In this document: positions 50,172-59,316 of the stretch, piece by piece | How positions within the stretch are numbered: position 1 is the stretch's first letter | Layout: each line of letters begins with the position of its first letter | NCBI GenBank assembly: GCA_021201535.1 | Contig: JAJQEU010000120.1 | Coordinates: 33,926-97,925, forward strand | Direction: 5' to 3' | Source: Clostridiales bacterium | GTDB taxonomy: Bacteria; Bacillota; Clostridia; Lachnospirales; Lachnospiraceae | DNA: 64,000 bases | Translations under genes and position numbers: made by a program | The notes under the pieces: model-generated | Database searches by the model: none | Told to the model about the DNA's origin: nothing | The model's input: the letters and a program-made list of their open reading frames with translations, nothing else

Positions 50172-51143
50172 ATCAGACTCCGGTGAAGGTGTCGCGCCGA
50201 CCTCCTTCATCGTCGTCAGCAGCCCCGCCAGGCTCTGGATATCGGACGGTACGATGATCTTGGTCGCCTTGCCGTCCGCCGCCTTCGCAAACGCCTCCAG
50301 CCCTTTCAGCTGCAGCACCTCCGGACAGGGTTTCTTCTGATTCAATACTTCAATTCCTTCGGCGTTGGCCTCCTGCAGCATGACGATAGCCTTTCCATGG
50401 CCTTCCGCCTCGCGGATGGAAGCCTCCTTCGCAGCCTCAGCCTGCAGGATCGCCGCCTCCTTCGCGGCCTCCGCCCGCAGAATCTGGGACTCCTTCTCGC
50501 CCTCCGCGTTCAGAATCGCCGACTGCTTCCGGCCCTCCGCAACGAGGATCGCCGACTGCTTCTCACCTTCTGCGATCAGGATCGCTTCTCTTCGTTCCCG
50601 CTCAGCCTTCATCTGCTTCTCCATAGCGTCCTGGATCGCTGCCGGCGGCGTAATGTTCTTCAGCTCCACACGAGTCGTCTCAATGCCCCACACCGCGGTG
50701 GCTTCCTGCATGGAGGTACGCATATTCGTATTGATCGTCTCACGGCTGGTGAGCGTCTCATCCAGCTCCAGCTCACCGATGATATTACGGAGCGTCGTCG
50801 ACGTCAGGTTCTCCATCGCCAGCATCGGATTATTCACGCCGTACGCGTAAAGCTTGGAATCCACCACGCGGAAATACAGAACCGTATCAATCCGCATCGT
50901 AACATTATCCTTCGTGATCACCGGCTGCGGTGCAAAGTCCACCACCTGTTCCATCAACGATACCCGGCGCGCCACCCGGTCCACAAAGGGGATCATGATA
51001 TGAATGCCCGCCTCCATCGTCCTCTTGTATCGTCCGAAACGCTCAATCACATAGGTATGCGCCTGCGGCACGATACGGATCGCCATGACGAGCAGAAAAA
51101 CAATGATCGCCACGACCACAATAATTGCAATAAGATGTCCCAT
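50163..51143 (-). CDS. SPFH/band-7 (stomatin-like, QmcA-type) membrane protein
   Basis: 326 aa. N-terminal membrane helix (residues ~3-25), SPFH domain (VIERFGRYKRTMEAGIHIMIPFVDR, RETINTNMRTSM), then a helical Ala/Glu-rich repeat region with 11-residue units (AEGEKQSAILVAEGRKQSAIL) and a short C-terminal end. Such proteins form membrane microdomain cages. Start ATG 51143 follows GGAAG. It lies between the copy B ATPase and the Gly/Met-rich gene, which suggests a scaffolding role for this transporter (inference). Confidence 0.92.
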   Translation of the reverse strand: MGHLIAIIVVVAIIVFLLVMAIRIVPQAHTYVIERFGRYKRTMEAGIHIMIPFVDRVARRVSLMEQVVDFAPQPVITKDNVTMRIDTVLYFRVVDSKLYAYGVNNPMLAMENLTSTTLRNIIGELELDETLTSRETINTNMRTSMQEATAVWGIETTRVELKNITPPAAIQDAMEKQMKAERERREAILIAEGEKQSAILVAEGRKQSAILNAEGEKESQILRAEAAKEAAILQAEAAKEASIREAEGHGKAIVMLQEANAEGIEVLNQKKPCPEVLQLKGLEAFAKAADGKATKIIVPSDIQSLAGLLTTMKEVGATPSPESDGV

Positions 51144-51248
51144 AAAAATCTTCCTTTCTCCCATTCCCGGGAATATAACTTATCGGAAGCTGCGCAGGCA
51201 GCTAACGATAAAAGTCTGCGAAACAGGTTCTCATAATATAGCTTATAT

Positions 51249-52040
51249 CTACTCTTCCTCCAGCAGAGGGGAACACATCCGCACCAGGCGGTTGTATGTA
51301 TCAAAAAACTCAATGACCTTGACATTCACGCCATAGGCGGAACGCATATTCTCCTCGGTGATGACCTCATGGGCAAATCCGAACACCATCGGCGCCGCCC
51401 GCTGCAGCAGGCAGACCGTGGACTCGCACATGAACGCCTGATCCGGAGAATGCGTCGTCATGATCACGCCGAATCCCTTTTTCTTTAAGGATCGGATCTT
51501 ACTCATCACACGCACCATATTCCCATAGTCCAGGTTCGATGTCGGCTCGTCCATGACAAGAAGCTGCGGCTCCTGCGCCAGTGCCCTGGCAATCATGACC
51601 AGCTGCCTCTCTCCGCCGGAAATATCCGTATAAACCGTATCGCGCAGATGCGTGATGCCCATGTCCACCATGGCCGCCTCGGCAATCTCATAATCCATCT
51701 CCGACGGCGTGCCGAAATAGCCGGTATTGCTGACCCGACCGAGAAGCACGACATCCTTTACTTTATACGGAAAGGGCGGATTATGGAACTGCGAGACATA
51801 AGCGATGTTCTGCGCGAGCTTCCGCGCCGACCATCCGATCATGTTCTCCCCGTTCATCTCAATCAGACCGTTCTGAGGCTTTAACAGACCCAGAATCGAC
51901 TTAAACAGCGTGGTCTTTCCCACACCGTTCGGCCCGAGCAGACAGCAGATCTGTCCGGACTCCACAGAAAAATCCACACCGCGGAGCACCGGGGGAAATC
52001 CCTGATATCCACAGTCTACATTTGTAAGTTTCAGCTTCAT
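51249..52040 (-). CDS. Copy B FecE/BtuD-type ABC ATPase
   Basis: 263 aa. Walker A LLGPNGVGKTTLFK, Q-loop region YVSQFHNPPFPYKVKDVVLLGR, signature DISGGERQLVMIARALAQEP, Walker B LLVMDEPTSNLD, H-loop MTTHSPDQAFM. The C-terminal ~40 residues (VITEENMRSAYGVNVKVIEF) are typical of iron-complex ATPases. GAGG lies seven bases before the ATG. First gene of copy B; it would energise permeases B and perhaps also those of copy A. Confidence 0.93.
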   Translation of the reverse strand: MKLKLTNVDCGYQGFPPVLRGVDFSVESGQICCLLGPNGVGKTTLFKSILGLLKPQNGLIEMNGENMIGWSARKLAQNIAYVSQFHNPPFPYKVKDVVLLGRVSNTGYFGTPSEMDYEIAEAAMVDMGITHLRDTVYTDISGGERQLVMIARALAQEPQLLVMDEPTSNLDYGNMVRVMSKIRSLKKKGFGVIMTTHSPDQAFMCESTVCLLQRAAPMVFGFAHEVITEENMRSAYGVNVKVIEFFDTYNRLVRMCSPLLEEE

Positions 52041-52419
52041 TTGTCAACCTCATCTCTTTTACGATATCAATCGAAAATGACTGCCCCGCAGTCATCACCA
52101 GGACAGAAAACTCCGCCAGCCGCATATATACACGAAGCTCCTCTCCTTATGAGAAAAATTTCCATACCAGATGATTATACATCAAATTCCCATTATGCGG
52201 CAATGGAAGCCGCACGATATATTCATGCGACTTCCGGATATGATTATTCCATATTTTCATCAAGTTATTTCATTTTCGCATGCCACATTCTCATATCGGC
52301 CCGGTCATGCCATCGACCATTTCGCGGCAGCCCGTTTTCCGACGTACCCGCCGCCCTGACGACGGTGATATATTTCTGTCGATCACTCTCGCGATGGCCC
52401 GTTTCCCGTCCGCGGTGTA
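52041..52419. other. Promoter region of copy B
   Basis: 379 bp without a gene. On the minus strand TTGCCG (52203-52198) and TATAAT (52179-52174) with an 18-bp spacer could start the copy B transcript. A GACTGC-CCC-GCAGTC hairpin is at 52079-52093, in the leader. The rest shows nothing clear. Confidence 0.5.
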
Positions 52420-53736
52420 TCACAGCCGGAAATACAAGATCAGGTACCTGAACGCTCCTGCGGCTTTTCGGACATTTCGATGAAAACCCTCATAATATCT
52501 GAGATAATCCGCATACTCTTCCTCTGTCACTTCCAGTCTCCCGTAATAGGCCTTCCGGTAAATTTCCGTCAGTCGGGCAAAATCCACGGTCTCCGCGTCG
52601 AATTTGCCCAGCTGCTTCGCGTTCACCGCCTGATATTCATCCAGCGTCAGGTTAGCCGCCCTTTTGCAGCCGGCCTTTTCCATGCCGAACATAAAAAATC
52701 CAAACAGATTCAGAACGCCGTCCGCCCGCGGGAGCCGGTCAATCTCCGCCAGCCATTTCTTCCGCAGGAGTTTCCTGGAATAAATGCCGAGGCAGACCAG
52801 CACAGCCGCCGCGATCACAAGGATGTACCAGTGCTTCGCCAGCTCGTAAGAGATGGCCTGCGCCCTCTCCGTAAAAGCAGCCGCGGTATCCTGCTGATTG
52901 CCGGCGTCCTCCTGCTCTTCCCGATCCGGCTCCTCATCGGTATCATTCATTTCTTCCTCTTCCTCTTCTTCCTCCTGTTCATCAGTCGCCATCTCCTGAT
53001 CCGGCTCCTGTTCGGAGATCTTATCCCTGTCCACCTGCACCAGAACCGTAGATACGCCTATTTTTTCCAGTATCTCAAAGCTCATCAGCTGCTGGATCAG
53101 CTTCAGATCATCTGTAGGAGGATCTAACGGACGTATGATCCCGGCAAAAATACCGGTCGCGAGCAGCAGGGCCGCCAGGCAGACGCAGAGATTCTGCGCC
53201 ATAAATCCGCAGAATCTCACCTTGCCGGTATGTGCCTTCAGAACGGACAGCACATAGACCCGGTAAAAGATCATCAGCCCGCAGCCGATCAGAAACAGCA
53301 GGTATGCCCAGACCTTCGTCGGAAACTGCAGAAAAGCCGCGCCTGCCTGCAAAACATTCCCGAACAGGAACAAAATAATGATCCCCGGACGAGTGCGGCA
53401 AACCAGGAAAACAGCAACAGCCACGGCCACCACGACAATATAGAATATCTGTGAGGCATTGTCCGCGTCATTGACAAAAATATTTGTCCCGCGGCACAGG
53501 ATCACGGCGATGATCAGGGCGACAACACCTCCCGCGATACCGATCAGCGTCGTCCCTTTATTGATCGCCGCCAGCAGACAGATTGCGCTTGTGACAGCGA
53601 CAAGGATAACCAGCACCGGCATCCGTTCCGCCACGTCGTCGATCTCAAATCCCGAAAGCACATTGACCGCCATGCCCACGCTGATCACTATACAGAGGAT
53701 CAGATCCCAGCACCGGTATTGTAAATATTTCTTCAT
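52420..53736 (-). CDS. Copy C TgpA/DUF4129-like membrane protein without transglutaminase core
   Basis: 438 aa. Six helices to ~215, LEKIGVSTVLVQVDRDKISE, an acidic tract with long Glu runs (TDEQEEEEEEEEMNDTDEE), a helix at ~300-318, then LTEIYRKAYYGRLEVTEEEYADYLRYY, the clearest DUF4129-like end of the three. No catalytic triad. It overlaps the DUF58 stop (ATGA) and is the last gene of copy C. Confidence 0.75.
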   Translation of the reverse strand: MKKYLQYRCWDLILCIVISVGMAVNVLSGFEIDDVAERMPVLVILVAVTSAICLLAAINKGTTLIGIAGGVVALIIAVILCRGTNIFVNDADNASQIFYIVVVAVAVAVFLVCRTRPGIIILFLFGNVLQAGAAFLQFPTKVWAYLLFLIGCGLMIFYRVYVLSVLKAHTGKVRFCGFMAQNLCVCLAALLLATGIFAGIIRPLDPPTDDLKLIQQLMSFEILEKIGVSTVLVQVDRDKISEQEPDQEMATDEQEEEEEEEEMNDTDEEPDREEQEDAGNQQDTAAAFTERAQAISYELAKHWYILVIAAAVLVCLGIYSRKLLRKKWLAEIDRLPRADGVLNLFGFFMFGMEKAGCKRAANLTLDEYQAVNAKQLGKFDAETVDFARLTEIYRKAYYGRLEVTEEEYADYLRYYEGFHRNVRKAAGAFRYLILYFRL

Positions 53737-55007
53737 GACTCATCCTCCCCCGCATCCGTGCTTCCCGGCTGTCTGTTACCGGCCGTGGAAACCGCGTGCC
53801 ACGGAACGCCCGCGTCATCCAGCGAGCGAAGCGGCGCCATGAGATTCTCCCGATCCCGACGGGCCAGCCGGTCCGGAAAAACAAAATACAGCTCCGGGCT
53901 CCGCTTCTGGCGCTTGACCGAGATCAGCTCCTGAATCATCTCCGACGTGAGACGCGAAGTACACAGAATCAGGTTCGTGCAACGGTTCGGCATCCTCGCC
54001 TCCTGGCTGATCAGCCTCGCGCCGTCCGGATATCCCGGTTCCGGCTCCGGCGTGATCACGTCAAAGCGCCGGATATATTCCATATCATTCGCCCTGCCTT
54101 TCGGAACCGACCGCCGGATCTCCTGCTGCTTATCACTGTAGATGAGCGAGTAGGTCACTTCGCGGTGAGACAGCTCCTCCAGCAGGGAAAACGCTGTTTC
54201 AACCAGCGAGTCGTACAGATCCATCAGTTCCTCCCGCTCCGCCGGGTATGCAGCGAAATCAAGCGCCACGGCAAAATCGCTCTGCCGCGTACTCTCAGAA
54301 AGCTTTGTCATATAGCCGAGCGAATGTGCCGAAAGCTTCCAGTGAATCTGCTTCATGGAATCACCCGGCGTATATTCACGCACACCGACATAGTCGATGC
54401 CGTTTGGCACGGTATTCCGGCTGTCCCTGCTGGAATCCAGAAAAATCTCTTCCTCCACCACCAGCTCTTCCATCGTACGGATCCGCGGCTTTACATACAC
54501 TTCAAAATCACCGCTGACCGGAACCGGAAGACTGAAAAAGCCGAACATATCATATACTCTCAGATCCTTTAAGCCCACCCGGTATACGCCGATGTGCTTC
54601 ATATCCATACCGAAATCAAACCCGCTGTCCGATCTGGCCGCGATCGTAAAATCCGTGTCCGTGGAGGTATCCACCCCGCCGAACAGATCCGAGATATAAA
54701 ATCCTCCCTTCGCGTGCGGGCAGAAAAAAACAGAGCGGTTTTTTACTTTCAGTCCCAGCTCCACCGGGTCGCCGCGCAGACACTGCACGCTGTGCGCGTC
54801 CGTCACATTCGTCTCGATCTCAATCCTGCGCCTCACGGCAAACAGGATGAGCAGCGAAAAAATGAGCAGCAGCAGAAGGAAAAAGAAAGCCATGTATCCA
54901 AAGGCCGTATTGATATATCTGGCCGGAAAAAGAGCGGCGAGCAGCGCGAGGATCCATAAAACTACGATAAATATGAACTTTACCGTCGGTTTCATCTTCC
55001 CTTTCAT
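53733..55007 (-). CDS. Copy C DUF58 (VWA-like) membrane-anchored protein
   Basis: 424 aa, two N-terminal helices, signature VREYTPGDSMKQIHWKLSAHSL near residue 210, end MAPLRSLDDAGVPWHAVSTAG with a short acidic tail. Starts one or two bases after the MoxR stop; the GGAGG ribosome site lies inside the end of moxR. Confidence 0.87.
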   Translation of the reverse strand: MKGKMKPTVKFIFIVVLWILALLAALFPARYINTAFGYMAFFFLLLLLIFSLLILFAVRRRIEIETNVTDAHSVQCLRGDPVELGLKVKNRSVFFCPHAKGGFYISDLFGGVDTSTDTDFTIAARSDSGFDFGMDMKHIGVYRVGLKDLRVYDMFGFFSLPVPVSGDFEVYVKPRIRTMEELVVEEEIFLDSSRDSRNTVPNGIDYVGVREYTPGDSMKQIHWKLSAHSLGYMTKLSESTRQSDFAVALDFAAYPAEREELMDLYDSLVETAFSLLEELSHREVTYSLIYSDKQQEIRRSVPKGRANDMEYIRRFDVITPEPEPGYPDGARLISQEARMPNRCTNLILCTSRLTSEMIQELISVKRQKRSPELYFVFPDRLARRDRENLMAPLRSLDDAGVPWHAVSTAGNRQPGSTDAGEDES

Positions 55008-55008
55008 C

Positions 55009-56013
55009 TCAATCCTCCATCATGGCAGGCACAACGATATCTCCCAGAATCGCCGCCATCACATCCTCCGGTCTTCTTTTTTCCGTCTTTGCCGCGTGGG
55101 TCAGCGTAATTCTGTGACAGAGTACATGGGGCGCCATGCATTTCACATCGTCCGGGAGGACATAATTTCTGCCCTGCGACATGGCATAAGCGCGTGAGAG
55201 CGCATACAGCGCAATGCTTCCTCGCGGACTGCTCCCCAGCTGAATGTCCGGGTGCTTCCTCGTCGCCGTCACGATATGTACGATGTAAGAAGCCACCTGA
55301 CGGCTGACGATCACACGCTCCGTCTTTTCAATCAAATCGACGATCTGCGGCCCGTCCGTGACATCTGAGATCTGCTGCTTCGCCGCCTTGCCTCCGAGCA
55401 CAACCTCCACCTCATCGTCAAAGGCGGGATATCCGAGAGACAGCTTGATCATGAAACGGTCGATCTGCGCCTCCGGGAGCTGATAGGTGCCCAGTGACTC
55501 GATCGGATTCTGCGTCGCCAGCACCATGAACGGCGGCTGCAGGCGGTATGTATTAGAATCCACGGTCACCTGACGCTCCTCCATGATCTCCAGCATACTG
55601 GACTGAGTCTTGGCGGTGGCCCGGTTGATCTCATCCGCGAGGACGATATTGCTCATGGCCGCACCCGGCCGGAACTCAAACTCCTGTGTTTTCTGATTAT
55701 AAATCGAAAACCCGGAAATATCCGAAGGCATAACGTCCGGCGTGAACTGAATCCGGCTGAAATCGCAGGCGATGGATTTCGCCAGCGCAGATACCAGGCT
55801 GGTCTTTCCGACGCCCGGAATGTCCTCAATCAGCACATGACCGCCCGCCAGCATACACAGCACCACGAGCTCGATCTGTTCTCTCTTTCCCTTGATGACC
55901 GTCGCGATATTATTGATCACTGTGGTGATTTTTTCCTGCGCCGCCTTCGCCTCCTCCTCGGAGAGAGCCTCATAAGGCAGGTCAAGCGGCGGCATTGTCT
56001 GTATTTTTTTCAT
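55009..56013 (-). CDS. Copy C MoxR-type AAA+ ATPase
   Basis: 334 aa. Walker A EDIPGVGKTSL, Walker B NIVLADEINRA, LATQNPIESLGTYQLPEAQIDRF, SSPRGSIALYALSRAYA. Follows the ATPase of copy C by 94 bp. Confidence 0.93.
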   Translation of the reverse strand: MKKIQTMPPLDLPYEALSEEEAKAAQEKITTVINNIATVIKGKREQIELVVLCMLAGGHVLIEDIPGVGKTSLVSALAKSIACDFSRIQFTPDVMPSDISGFSIYNQKTQEFEFRPGAAMSNIVLADEINRATAKTQSSMLEIMEERQVTVDSNTYRLQPPFMVLATQNPIESLGTYQLPEAQIDRFMIKLSLGYPAFDDEVEVVLGGKAAKQQISDVTDGPQIVDLIEKTERVIVSRQVASYIVHIVTATRKHPDIQLGSSPRGSIALYALSRAYAMSQGRNYVLPDDVKCMAPHVLCHRITLTHAAKTEKRRPEDVMAAILGDIVVPAMMED

Positions 56014-56107
56014 TTCCTTTTCCTCACATTTTTTGTTTTATGAAAGTCATCGATGAACCGTTTCCCAGACATACGGCACGTCACGAAACTGTAGTCTGAC
56101 GACACTT

Positions 56108-56905
56108 TCATGTATAGAACCGGTCAAATCTCGGCGTGCAGATCCGGATGGGATTGCCCGCCTTGTCCAGTATTTCCAGTATCTGTATGTTCGCATGGTA
56201 GGCGGCATACAGATTCTTCTCCGTAATGACCTGCGAAGCCTGGCCGAAGATATACGGGTCGTTCCGGAACAGCATCAGCGTCTTCGCGTTGCACATAAAC
56301 GCCTGATCCGGGATATGCGTCGTAAAGATGATGCACAGCCCCTGCCGCGCCAGCTCGCGAATCGCCTCCATCACGAGGATCATATTGCCGTAATCCAGGT
56401 TCGCCGTCGGCTCGTCGAGAATCAGCAGCTGCGGCTCCTGCGCGAGCGCCCGCGCGATCATGAGCAGCTGCCGCTCTCCGCCGGAGATATCCGTGTAGAT
56501 CCGGTCTCTCAGATGCCGGATGCCGACGCGCTCCAGCGCCTGCTCTACCACCTCGTAGTCCTTTTTCGACGGCTGCCCGAGCGCGCTGATCTGACCCAGC
56601 CGCCCCAGCATCGCGATATCCCTGACCAGATAAGGAAAGGTCGGTATATGCGCCTGCTCCACATAGGCCATCACCTGAGACACCCGCCGCGGCGTCCACT
56701 TCGCGGTGTCCTCCCCGTCAATGCAGATCTTCCCGTCCAACAGCGGCAGAAGATGCAGAATCGTCTTAAACAGGGTTGATTTCCCGACACCGTTCGGTCC
56801 CAGAATACAGCATACTTCACTGGATGAAATGTCAAACGATATATTACTCAGCACCGGATGTCCCTGCGCATATCCGCAGGATACATCTCTCACTTCAAGC
56901 TGCAT
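56108..56905 (-). CDS. Copy C FecE/BtuD-type ABC ATPase
   Basis: 265 aa. Walker A LGPNGVGKSTLFK, YVEQAHIPTFPYLVRDIAMLGR, signature DISGGERQLLMIARALAQEP, Walker B LLILDEPTANLD, H-loop FTTHIPDQAFM. The start codon overlaps the permease stop in TAATG, so it is tightly coupled to permease 2 of copy C. Confidence 0.95.
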   Translation of the reverse strand: MQLEVRDVSCGYAQGHPVLSNISFDISSSEVCCILGPNGVGKSTLFKTILHLLPLLDGKICIDGEDTAKWTPRRVSQVMAYVEQAHIPTFPYLVRDIAMLGRLGQISALGQPSKKDYEVVEQALERVGIRHLRDRIYTDISGGERQLLMIARALAQEPQLLILDEPTANLDYGNMILVMEAIRELARQGLCIIFTTHIPDQAFMCNAKTLMLFRNDPYIFGQASQVITEKNLYAAYHANIQILEILDKAGNPIRICTPRFDRFYT

Positions 56906-58044
56906 TATTCAAATCCCCTCCTTTGCCTCGTCAATACAACGAGAAATACCGGCATGATGCACAGACTGATGATAAAATTGACCGGCAGCTCCGTATTCTC
57001 AATGTAGATCATGGAGGACACGATGCGGCAGCCCAGCATCAGAATGGCGCCGAACAGCATGCTGCAGACAGATACACGCCGGAAATCTGCGCCCACCAGA
57101 TAACGGGCGAGATGCGGGACAGCCATGGAGATCATGCCGACGTCCCCGCAATGTATCATCGCAGCCGTCACCATGATCACACCGCAGACCTGGCCGCCCA
57201 TGCGCAGCCGCACGCCGTTGATGCCCTGCAGCTTCGCCTCATCCATGGAAAACCCCGCCCCGTTAAACCGGAACCGGATCAGGAACATGGGCAGTAGGCT
57301 GGCCACCATCGCGATGCCAAACGCGGACATGCTGACGACATCCGTCTTGATATCCGTCCCCATCGTCAGCTGCTGATAAGTCAGCAGATCATCGTCCTCC
57401 AGATTGTACATCATATAGGTCGTCACAACCTGAAATGCCTGTGAGACGACAGAACCCGCCATCACCATCTCGATCACAGAATAGGTCGCCCGCTTCCCGC
57501 CGGCGATCTTTCCCATCAGCAGAACGCCGCCCACGATGATGGCCGTCAGTATGTAACAGTATTTATAGCGTGTCAGCGGCATATAGATCGCCATCGTGCC
57601 GTAGAGCGTGATCATCAGGACATTGCCCAGCTGCACGCCCACGGTCGCACCGATGATGTTCGGCGACGCCATCGGATTTTTGTATACAGTCTGAAAGATC
57701 GCGCCCGCGAGCGCCACGCCCATGCCGGAGAGACAGAACATGATCGTCCGTGCCAGCCTCGTCAGACTGATGTGATAGTTCGGCAGCGACGCGATGATCT
57801 CCGACCGGTCCATCGAATACGGCAGGTTGAACAGATCCGAGAAAAACAGTCGGAGCGCCGTAAACAGATCGATAAATGTCTCCTTCGGGGAGATAAATCC
57901 CGGCGTGGACGTCTTAAAACAGAGACTCAGCAAAAACAGAAAGATCACCGCGACTCCGAGGCCGGCATAGATCACCCGGCTCTTTTTCAAATCCGCCTGA
58001 CGGGTCTCCTCCACAATTGTCTCGCCGTGTTCCATATATTTCAT
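56905..58044 (-). CDS. Copy C FecCD-type permease 2
   Basis: 379 aa, about ten helices. Motifs YKNPMASPNIIGATVGVQLG, GFSMDEAKLQGINGV, GDVGMISMAVPHLARYLVGADFR. Its SMDEAK variant differs from the DDEDA of copies A and B. Overlaps permease 1 by four bases. Confidence 0.92.
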   Translation of the reverse strand: MKYMEHGETIVEETRQADLKKSRVIYAGLGVAVIFLFLLSLCFKTSTPGFISPKETFIDLFTALRLFFSDLFNLPYSMDRSEIIASLPNYHISLTRLARTIMFCLSGMGVALAGAIFQTVYKNPMASPNIIGATVGVQLGNVLMITLYGTMAIYMPLTRYKYCYILTAIIVGGVLLMGKIAGGKRATYSVIEMVMAGSVVSQAFQVVTTYMMYNLEDDDLLTYQQLTMGTDIKTDVVSMSAFGIAMVASLLPMFLIRFRFNGAGFSMDEAKLQGINGVRLRMGGQVCGVIMVTAAMIHCGDVGMISMAVPHLARYLVGADFRRVSVCSMLFGAILMLGCRIVSSMIYIENTELPVNFIISLCIMPVFLVVLTRQRRGFE

Positions 58045-59258
58045 GACATCTGCCCTCCTTTCCGGTTCAGCAGCACAAACACCATCACAAAGCTTCCGAT
58101 AATGCTCGTGAACAGATTCAGCGAATCCGTCATACCCAGAACACGCGCCACGTCATAAATCACCGTCATCAGCAGCGCGCCGAAGGCGATGGATGCCGGA
58201 AAGAGTCTCCGGAAGTCCGGTCCGACCACCCTGCGGATGATCTGAGGAGACATGAAACCGATCATGCCGATATGACCCACATAGGCGGTCACGACGGCCG
58301 TCATCAGCGTCGAAGCCCCCATCATCAGCAGCTTATACATCCGGACATTCATGCCCATCGTCCGCGCGGCATCCTCGCCGAAAGAGAGCATGTTCATCTT
58401 GCCGGAAAAAATGGCAAGAACAACCATACACGGGATCAGCACCGCGCACATGGACAGCAGATGCTCCAGACTGTAGGCACGATCCAGCGATCCCATCGAC
58501 AGACTCCGAAGAAGCTCGATTCTCTCGTCGGAGGGATTTTTAATGATAATATAATACTGTATCAGGGAACAGAAGCTGCCGATCACGGCGGAAAAAACCG
58601 TACCGGACAGAATCATCGCACTGGAAGAAATCTTCCCGTGTCCCGCGATGGTAGCAATGCCGACCACCAGCAAAACGCCGAAGAGACAACCTCCCAGCAC
58701 CAACATCTGCTGCAGATTTCTTTGAAGATAGGACGCCTGCAGCGCCGCGTCCGCGACCTCACCGGCCGAATACACAGTGACGGTTTCCGTTGCCGCCGCG
58801 AACACAAGAACATAGATCATGTTTCCCAGCGTACCGCCGGACTGGATTCCCAGCGTAGAGGGTCCAGCCAGTACATTGCGGAAGGTACCCTGCAGCAATG
58901 CGCCGCAGGCCGCCAGAGACGCGCCGATCAATCCCACGATCAGATAACGGATGATCTGGAAATTGATTCCGCCAAACGTTCCGCCGCCGGTCATCAGCTG
59001 ATAAATATTATTAATATTCTGCTGCGCGATCCGCAGCACATAGGCGAGCGAAAACTGGATCCGTATAGTAGACACCGAATAATCCATCACAAAGACCAGC
59101 GAAAACACAAATACGCCCGCGTAGATCAGAAACAGCAGAGCCACAATGCTCCATTTTATCTCCCGTTTCTTTTCACTTTTCTGAAACACGGAAACCTCTT
59201 CCGCAGACTCCCTGATATGTATGCGGTCATTTTCCGGTTCTCCTGTCTGTCTGTTCAT
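58041..59258 (-). CDS. Copy C FecCD-type permease 1
   Basis: 405 aa with a ~35-residue charged N-terminus. Motifs FRNVLAGPSTLGIQSGGTLGN (Asn-Val-Leu where others have Asn-Pro-Met), LSFGEDAARTMGMNV, GHIGMIGFMSPQIIRRVVGPDFR. It follows lipoprotein C by 58 bp. Confidence 0.9.
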   Translation of the reverse strand: MNRQTGEPENDRIHIRESAEEVSVFQKSEKKREIKWSIVALLFLIYAGVFVFSLVFVMDYSVSTIRIQFSLAYVLRIAQQNINNIYQLMTGGGTFGGINFQIIRYLIVGLIGASLAACGALLQGTFRNVLAGPSTLGIQSGGTLGNMIYVLVFAAATETVTVYSAGEVADAALQASYLQRNLQQMLVLGGCLFGVLLVVGIATIAGHGKISSSAMILSGTVFSAVIGSFCSLIQYYIIIKNPSDERIELLRSLSMGSLDRAYSLEHLLSMCAVLIPCMVVLAIFSGKMNMLSFGEDAARTMGMNVRMYKLLMMGASTLMTAVVTAYVGHIGMIGFMSPQIIRRVVGPDFRRLFPASIAFGALLMTVIYDVARVLGMTDSLNLFTSIIGSFVMVFVLLNRKGGQMS

Positions 59259-59316
59259 TTCTTTCTCTCATTTTCTTTTGAATTCGCCGTCCGTATGACA
59301 GTCGGCGAAGCCGCTC

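Noticed and set aside
52041..52200. Trp-containing leader peptide (GTG near 52122) before the copy B ATPase
   Set aside because: Only about a dozen codons, weak start context and no terminator/antiterminator pair; not enough to call attenuation.
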